Below, piece after piece: positions 6,131 to 9,889 of a stretch of DNA of 9,889 bases. The notes beneath the pieces were generated by a model. The model worked only from the letters and a program-made list of their open reading frames with translations, did not search any database and was not told the origin of the DNA. Source of the DNA: an uncultured Eubacteriales bacterium (GTDB lineage Bacteria; Bacillota; Clostridia; Lachnospirales; Cellulosilyticaceae). The number at the start of each line of letters is the position of its first letter. Position 1 is the stretch's first letter. Made by a program: the position numbers and the translations under genes. Location: contig URVM01000045.1 of the NCBI GenBank assembly GCA_900551325.1, positions 1 to 9,889 on the forward strand. The letters are read 5' to 3'.

Positions 6131-6784
6131 TTAATCCTTTAAGTCGAAGGTTAACTCAATAATTTTGCTTATTGCTGCTGCAATAATAAATATAATCCAA
6201 GAATATGCCCATATACCTAATGTAAAACTTAATAGTAAGTAAACCCCTACAACTATTAACCAAAAAATTGAACTAATTCCTTCTCTAAGCTTATCTTTTT
6301 GTTTTTCTTCTTTACTAAGATAAGCTCTTTTTATACTTGCCCCACGGTCTTCTCGTAAAACTTCAGGTTTACTAAAGTTATCATATACTAATATACCTGT
6401 TGCTCCCCCAATAATAATTAGCATTAATACAACACCCATTATCTCTAATCCTACTATAGATAACGCAATTAAAATAGCTGGACTTACTATATAGAGCATA
6501 ACAGCAATACTTCTAATTAATGCACTTTCTTTACGTTTCTTTTCAATATCCTTAGTTGTTATAATAACTGCACTTTCATCTAATCCACTTACAAGCTCTC
6601 TTATATCACCTATACTTGAAGTTACAATAATAAATGCTTCTTCCTTACTTTTTCCCTGTGTAAGTAAATCTTCATACCGATCATTTAAGTTAATGAGCAT
6701 CTCTTCTTTAAGTTCTCTAGTATATACTGTATCAGCCACTTCCGAAAATAACTTATCAATATAATCCTTTAGCTTTTTATTCAT
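6131..6784 (-). CDS. DUF1700/HAAS-domain membrane protein
   Basis: A 217-residue protein. Residues 1-70 form the soluble helical HAAS/DUF1700 module (conserved features LKEEMLINLNDRYEDLL, then GKSKEEAF and the SSIGD-IREL segment). Four hydrophobic segments follow at about 92-111, 113-134, 171-191 and 193-210, with a charged loop at 138-168. The family stands almost always next to a PadR regulator and DUF4097 proteins and is thought to act as a membrane sensor or partner; the mechanism is not established. Its ATG (6784-6782) overlaps the PadR stop by one base (TAATG), and AGGGGA lies 6 nt upstream, so translation is probably coupled. Confidence 0.87.
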   Translation of the reverse strand: MNKKLKDYIDKLFSEVADTVYTRELKEEMLINLNDRYEDLLTQGKSKEEAFIIVTSSIGDIRELVSGLDESAVIITTKDIEKKRKESALIRSIAVMLYIVSPAILIALSIVGLEIMGVVLMLIIIGGATGILVYDNFSKPEVLREDRGASIKRAYLSKEEKQKDKLREGISSIFWLIVVGVYLLLSFTLGIWAYSWIIFIIAAAISKIIELTFDLKD

Positions 6785-7119
6785 TAAAAATCCCCTACCT
6801 TTATTAGTTTATCTATTAAACCTCTAGCTTGCTGCCACTCCTTGGTATTTTGTTCAAATAATGCTTTACCCAGATGTGTAATCTTATAGTATCTACGCCT
6901 AGCCCCAGTTACTTCATCTCCCCAATAAGAAGTAATAAAACCTCCAGCTTCTAATCTCCTAAAGGCAGAATATAAAGTAGCCTCTTTTAATTCATATGCA
7001 TAATTTGTTTTTTCTTGAATAGCTTTATTAATTTTATATCCATAACTATCTTGTAACATAAGATGTGCTAATATAATTGTTTCTGTGTGTCCTCTTATAA
7101 GATCAGATGCAATAGACAT
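6784..7119 (-). CDS. PadR-family transcriptional repressor
   Basis: Winged helix-turn-helix regulator of 111 residues, the short PadR type (subfamily 1) with one C-terminal dimerisation helix. Visible signature: HTETIILAHLM (11-21), SYGYKINKAI (25-34), ELKEATLYSAFRRLEAGGFI (43-62, recognition helix), then the wing GARRRYYKITHLGK (72-85). I chose ATG at 7119: GGGGAGG (7134-7128) lies 8 nt upstream and the family begins about here. A longer frame reaches 7182 but adds 21 atypical residues and lacks a ribosome binding site. First gene of the operon with DUF1700 and DUF4097, probably autoregulated through the inverted repeat at 7226-7264. The inducer is unknown. Confidence 0.92.
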   Translation of the reverse strand: MSIASDLIRGHTETIILAHLMLQDSYGYKINKAIQEKTNYAYELKEATLYSAFRRLEAGGFITSYWGDEVTGARRRYYKITHLGKALFEQNTKEWQQARGLIDKLIKVGDF

Positions 7120-7221
7120 TATATTTTCCTCCCCTATATCTATGCAAAATTTATTTATTAATTTTACAGTTTTAATATTCACTATTTAAAATAGATATTA
7201 AATAAAGATAATTCTATTATT

Positions 7222-7250
7222 ATCATATATAAATATACCTCACCTGTCAA
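7222..7250 (-). promoter_or_regulatory. sigma-A promoter of the PadR operon
   Basis: Minus strand: perfect -35 TTGACA (7250-7245), 17-bp spacer, -10 TATGAT (7227-7222). This is the best-matching promoter in the window. A leader of roughly 95 nt would precede the PadR start codon at 7119. Confidence 0.78.
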
Positions 7251-7264
7251 TGTATATTTATATA
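7226..7264. promoter_or_regulatory. 13-bp inverted repeat, candidate PadR operator
   Basis: TATATAAATATAC (7226-7238) and GTATATTTATATA (7252-7264) are perfect inverted copies around a 13-bp centre that contains the -35 hexamer. The left arm overlaps the spacer and touches the -10. A dimeric repressor binding here would block the promoter. PadR proteins commonly bind such dyads in their own promoters, so this is a well-placed inference; AT-richness lowers its significance. Confidence 0.5.
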
Positions 7265-7284
7265 AATAGTATATGAATAAAAAA

Positions 7285-7343
7285 TACACATATTACTTGA
7301 GATTAATGTTATTAACTCTTTTTAATCTCTAATAATATGTGTA
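7285..7343 (-). repeat. long imperfect hairpin, possible terminator
   Basis: Outer arm TACACATATTA (7285-7295) pairs with TAATATGTGTA (7333-7343), and after a 3/3 internal loop GAGATTA (7299-7305) pairs with TAATCTC (7323-7329). On the minus strand the structure is followed by a TTTTTT run, so it could be a second barrier to transcripts coming from tRNA-Arg toward the PadR promoter. It may instead be a small repeat element; one copy only is present here. Confidence 0.4.
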
Positions 7344-7411
7344 CTTGTATTAATATTGTACTGGTTATAATCTACCTATATACCTTCTACTAATTGTTTA
7401 TATACAAAAAA

Positions 7412-7439
7412 AGAGATATAAGTATATACTTATATCTCT
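7412..7439 (-). terminator. rho-independent terminator of tRNA-Arg
   Basis: A perfect 28-bp palindrome (arms of 14 bp meeting at the centre TATA), 8 nt after the tRNA and followed on the minus strand by TTTTTTT. The loop must form by opening the central pairs. Confidence 0.85.
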
Positions 7440-7447
7440 CTCATATA

Positions 7448-7521
<74 letters not shown>

Positions 7522-7540
7522 AAATCTTTATTACTTTGCT

Positions 7541-7569
7541 ATTTTAGCATGGAATTTGACTTATGTAAA
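7541..7569 (-). promoter_or_regulatory. promoter of tRNA-Arg
   Basis: Minus strand TTTACA (7569-7564), 17 bp, TAAAAT (7546-7541), with TGC just before the -10. It matches the tRNA-Asp promoter at the -35, the following TAAGT, and ATGC before the -10. Confidence 0.68.
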
Positions 7570-7585
7570 GGGATTTTCCTATATT
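7556..7585 (+). promoter_or_regulatory. possible upstream promoter of the radical SAM operon
   Basis: TTGACT (7556-7561), 18 bp, TATATT (7580-7585). Its -35 abuts and shares bases with the tRNA-Arg promoter region on the other strand. If used, its transcript would run through the LexA box about 45 nt downstream, where LexA could act as a roadblock. Confidence 0.35.
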
Positions 7586-7624
7586 ATTTTAATAAATTGT
7601 TTCTATCAAGTTCATCGTTCACTC

Positions 7625-7653
7625 TAGACTTTCGAACATATGTTCTGTATAAT
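7625..7653 (+). promoter_or_regulatory. probable SOS promoter of the radical SAM operon
   Basis: TAGACT (7625-7630), 17 bp, perfect TATAAT (7648-7653). The LexA box fills the spacer. The predicted start near 7660 leaves the AAGGTG ribosome binding site (7659-7664) at the very 5' end of the RNA, which is tight, so the -35 assignment is tentative. Confidence 0.5.
7633..7646. promoter_or_regulatory. LexA (SOS) box
   Basis: CGAACATATGTTCT fits the Bacillus/Gram-positive LexA consensus CGAACRNRYGTTYC at every position but the last. Its core GAAC-N4-GTTC is a perfect palindrome. It lies 24 bp before the radical SAM start codon, between a -35-like and a -10 hexamer, where a repressor would work. 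I found no other such box in the intergenic regions of the window. Confidence 0.75.
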
Positions 7654-7670
7654 AAATTAAGGTGATGTAT

Positions 7671-8987
7671 ATGGATATTAAAACTAAATTAGAAATATTA
7701 TCTGATGCTGCAAAATATGATGTATCTTGTTCTTCTTCTGGCTCCAATAGAAAATCACAAAAAGGTAATCTTGGTTCTACAAACTCCAGTGGCATTTGCC
7801 ATTCTTTTACCCCAGATGGAAGATGTATATCCTTACTTAAAATCTTACTTACTAATTACTGTATTTATGACTGTGCTTACTGTATTAATAGACAATCAAA
7901 TGATATTCCTAGGGCTGCTTTTACTGTTGATGAAGTAGTTGAGCTTACTATTAATTTTTATAGACGTAATTATATTGAAGGTTTATTTTTAAGTTCAGCT
8001 ATTATCCAAAATCCTAATCATACTATGGAATTACTTACTAATGTACTCAAGAAGTTACGTAATGAACATAGTTTTAGAGGCTATATTCATGTAAAAGCTA
8101 TCCCTGGCGCCAGTGAAGATCTTATTAAAGAATGTGGCCTCTATGCTGATCGTATGAGTGTTAATATTGAACTGCCTTCATCACAATCCCTTAAATTATT
8201 AGCCCCTGATAAGGCTGCTAATGATATATTTAAGCCAATGAACCTTATTCAGTCCAATATTATAGAGTCTAAAGAGAATTATAAAACCTTCCGTCATAGT
8301 CCTATCTTTGTACCTGGTGGTCAAAGTACACAACTTATTGTTGGAGCTTCTCCTGAAACTGACCTTAAAATTATGCAACTTAGTGAGGGTCTCTATAATA
8401 AATATGATTTAAAACGTGTTTATTACTCTGCATATGTACCTGTTAACCAAGGTAGTCAATTACCTATTATTAAATCTCCTCCTGTAATGCGTGAACATCG
8501 TCTTTATCAAGGTGATTGGCTGTTACGATTCTATAACTTTAAAGTTGATGAACTTTTAGATACTACTAATCCTAACTTCGATATTAACTTTGATCCCAAA
8601 ACAGCTTGGGCACTACGCCATATGGACCAATTTCCTATAGAGATTAATAAAGCTCCTTTTGAAATGCTTATACGTGTTCCTGGAATAGGTATACAAGGTG
8701 CCAAAAAAATTATTAGTAGCCGTAGGCTTGCTCCTCTTAATTTTGAGGACTTACGTAAGCTCCGTATAGTACTTAAACGTGCTCAATATTTCATTCTCTG
8801 CCAAGGTAAATATAATGGTAATGTTGCCTATGATAGCGAAAAGGTGCGCCTTGCAATAAAGCCTGAACTAGACCTTAATCTCTTAGAACAATCTGGCCAT
8901 CAGTTAAGCCTTTTTGATCGACCATCTATAAGTTCTCCTCTTCTTTTATTAGATGATTTATCTACTGCATTATCTGGTGAATTATAA
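7671..8987 (+). CDS. radical SAM protein, putative DNA modification/repair (TIGR03916 type)
   Basis: A 438-residue radical SAM enzyme of the family annotated as putative DNA modification/repair radical SAM protein; the reaction is unknown. Order: N-terminal KYDVSCSSSGS (15-25), then CISLLKILLTNYC-IYDCAYC with the 4Fe-4S CxxxCxxC at C64, C68, C71; the AdoMet barrel follows, including GLFLSS (104-109) and FVPGGQSTQ; then a helix-hairpin-helix DNA-binding motif, IRVPGIGIQGAKKI (about 334-347). The C-terminus carries QLSLF (411-415), the beta-clamp-binding consensus. Further cysteines (C20, C43, C52) might bind another cluster. Start: ATG at 7671 with AAGGTG 6 nt upstream; GTG 7662 and ATG 7665 overlap that site. 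It leads a two-gene operon with DUF4130 and has a LexA box upstream. Confidence 0.92.
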   Translation: MDIKTKLEILSDAAKYDVSCSSSGSNRKSQKGNLGSTNSSGICHSFTPDGRCISLLKILLTNYCIYDCAYCINRQSNDIPRAAFTVDEVVELTINFYRRNYIEGLFLSSAIIQNPNHTMELLTNVLKKLRNEHSFRGYIHVKAIPGASEDLIKECGLYADRMSVNIELPSSQSLKLLAPDKAANDIFKPMNLIQSNIIESKENYKTFRHSPIFVPGGQSTQLIVGASPETDLKIMQLSEGLYNKYDLKRVYYSAYVPVNQGSQLPIIKSPPVMREHRLYQGDWLLRFYNFKVDELLDTTNPNFDINFDPKTAWALRHMDQFPIEINKAPFEMLIRVPGIGIQGAKKIISSRRLAPLNFEDLRKLRIVLKRAQYFILCQGKYNGNVAYDSEKVRLAIKPELDLNLLEQSGHQLSLFDRPSISSPLLLLDDLSTALSGEL

Positions 8988-9004
8988 AGGAAAGGAATTA
9001 TTGT

Positions 9005-9751
9005 ATGAAGCAATTTTTATATGATAGTAGCTTTGAAGGTTTTTTAACTGCTATTTTTTATGCCTATTCCGAAAAAGAAGATAGTCATATTATCAAGTCT
9101 AAAGACTATTTACCTAATTTAATATATGAACCAGTACAGGTAAAAACTGAATTAGATAAATTTGAAAGAGTATACAATAGCATTAATAGCAAGCTTTCTC
9201 CTAGCACATTACGTAATATCTACTATCTTTATTTAAGCGAAACCTCTAACTGTGAAGACCTAGCTTTAAACTATTTAAAGTTGTGTTATCAGTATGGCGT
9301 AGATATTAATTTAGCCAAGAATAATCATATCATTTCTTCTGTAGATACGATTTGTCGTAAAGTTTCTCATGAAACTCATAGATTTACTGGTTTTGTACGT
9401 TTTCATGAAATTGGTCATCTTTGTTTTTATGCTCAAATCGAACCAGACCATTATATTTTACCTTTAATAGAAAAGCACTTTACTACTCGTTTTTCAGATC
9501 AAAATTTTATTATTCATGATTTAAACAGAGAAATTGCACTTGTATATGATCAATCAAACGTTTATTTAAAGAAGCTAACCCCTAAAGAAAATAGCTTATT
9601 TAAATCCTATAAAAATAATGATGCTTATGAGACCTTGTTTAAAACATTTTATGATAGTGTCACTATACCAGAGCGAGCTAACCCTAAGCTACAAAAAACT
9701 TTTGTTCCTACTCGTTATTGGAAACACCTTGCTGAAATGTCTACACTTTAA
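9005..9751 (+). CDS. DUF4130 / TIGR03915 probable DNA metabolism protein
   Basis: A 248-residue cytoplasmic protein that in Clostridia and other bacteria accompanies the radical SAM protein above; in some species the same domain is fused to a uracil-DNA-glycosylase-like domain, which is absent here. Family marks: N-terminal LYDSSFEGFLTAIFYAY (5-21), HETHRFTGFVRF (122-133), YAQIEPDHYILPLIEKHF (142-159), HDLNREIALVYD (171-182) and the C-terminal IPERANPKLQ with VPTRYWKHLAEM (234-245). The many conserved His, Arg and Asp/Glu suggest a binding or catalytic role, but no biochemistry is established to my knowledge. It starts 17 nt after the radical SAM stop, with AAGGA 8 nt before ATG, so it shares the SOS-type promoter. 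No clear terminator follows. Confidence 0.87.
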   Translation: MKQFLYDSSFEGFLTAIFYAYSEKEDSHIIKSKDYLPNLIYEPVQVKTELDKFERVYNSINSKLSPSTLRNIYYLYLSETSNCEDLALNYLKLCYQYGVDINLAKNNHIISSVDTICRKVSHETHRFTGFVRFHEIGHLCFYAQIEPDHYILPLIEKHFTTRFSDQNFIIHDLNREIALVYDQSNVYLKKLTPKENSLFKSYKNNDAYETLFKTFYDSVTIPERANPKLQKTFVPTRYWKHLAEMSTL

Positions 9752-9812
9752 GATTGCTATCTAAAATAAGCTATATTATATTTGTTGAACTGAGTTTTTT
9801 ATATTAATGTAT

Positions 9813-9837
9813 TACTTAAAGTTATAGTCTTTAAGTA
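9813..9837. repeat. 9-bp inverted repeat at the intron junction
   Basis: TACTTAAAG (9813-9821) and CTTTAAGTA (9829-9837) with a 7-nt loop. It sits downstream of the DUF4130 gene but no T-run follows, so it is a poor terminator as it stands. Its right end overlaps the predicted intron/exon boundary at 9834/9835. Confidence 0.5.
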
Positions 9838-9889
9838 GAGTAGGGAGGTGAAAATTTCACCTCCCCCTCATCAAACCGTGCATGCGATT
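9835..9889 (-). mobile_element. 3' end of a group II intron (part of domain V, domain VI)
   Basis: Read on the minus strand, GCATGCACGGTT (9885-9874) matches the 3' strand of bacterial group II domain V (typically ending GCATGTACGGTT). Domain VI follows: GGGAGGTGAAA/TTTCACCTCCC (9865-9855 with 9853-9843), a G-T pair, then a basal GAG/CTC stem (9869-9867 with 9840-9838) that leaves an unpaired A at 9841. That A is the seventh base from the end CTCTAC, where the branch-point A should be. The intron therefore ends at 9835, and the 3' exon begins at 9834. The 5' part, and any reverse transcriptase gene, lie outside the window, so whether it is complete cannot be told. Confidence 0.77.

Noticed and set aside
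7345..7371. Plus-strand promoter TTGTAT / TATAAT
   Set aside because: The spacer is 15 bp and the only thing downstream on that strand is the antisense of the tRNA-Arg terminator and gene.
7705..7938. Plus-strand open frame of 77 codons
   Set aside because: It lies in another frame inside the radical SAM gene, across the conserved cysteine motif region; no ribosome binding site.

Overview
The window looks like chromosomal DNA from a low-GC, Gram-positive anaerobe of the class Clostridia. Four things point there: strong AT bias, purine-rich GGAGG-type ribosome binding sites, T-rich intrinsic terminators, and gene families typical of Clostridia (PadR/DUF1700/DUF4097 cluster, radical SAM plus DUF4130 pair, HD-GYP, cysteine-rich miniprotein). 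I cannot place it more narrowly. None of the four tRNA genes encodes its CCA end.

Layout. Positions 1-135 carry, on the minus strand, a good sigma-A promoter, a short leader that can fold as an H-type pseudoknot, and perhaps the first codons of a gene leaving the window. Positions 172-1020 (minus) encode an MscS-type mechanosensitive channel, divergent from a 77-residue protein with 16 cysteines (1146-1379, plus). A two-way terminator separates that from an AAC(3)-type acetyltransferase (1480-2244, minus). Next come three minus-strand tRNA genes (Asp, Leu, Ser), read in that order and closed by a terminator at 2533-2558. Upstream of them lies a LysR regulator (2989-3882, minus), divergent from an HD-GYP c-di-GMP phosphodiesterase-type protein (4054-5154, plus).

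Positions 5181-7119 (minus) form a tight three-gene operon: PadR repressor, DUF1700/HAAS membrane protein, DUF4097 repeat protein. Its promoter lies within a 13-bp inverted repeat that is a good candidate PadR operator. A tRNA-Arg gene (7448-7521, minus) follows.

The most interesting unit is the two-gene plus-strand operon at 7671-9751. It encodes a radical SAM protein annotated elsewhere as putative DNA modification/repair, and its usual DUF4130 partner. A near-consensus Gram-positive LexA (SOS) box sits in its promoter, and the radical SAM protein ends with a canonical beta-clamp-binding motif, QLSLF. Together these argue for a DNA-damage-induced, replisome-linked enzyme of unknown chemistry.

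The last 55 bases are the 3' end (part of domain V, and domain VI with its branch-point A) of a group II intron on the minus strand; the rest lies outside the window.
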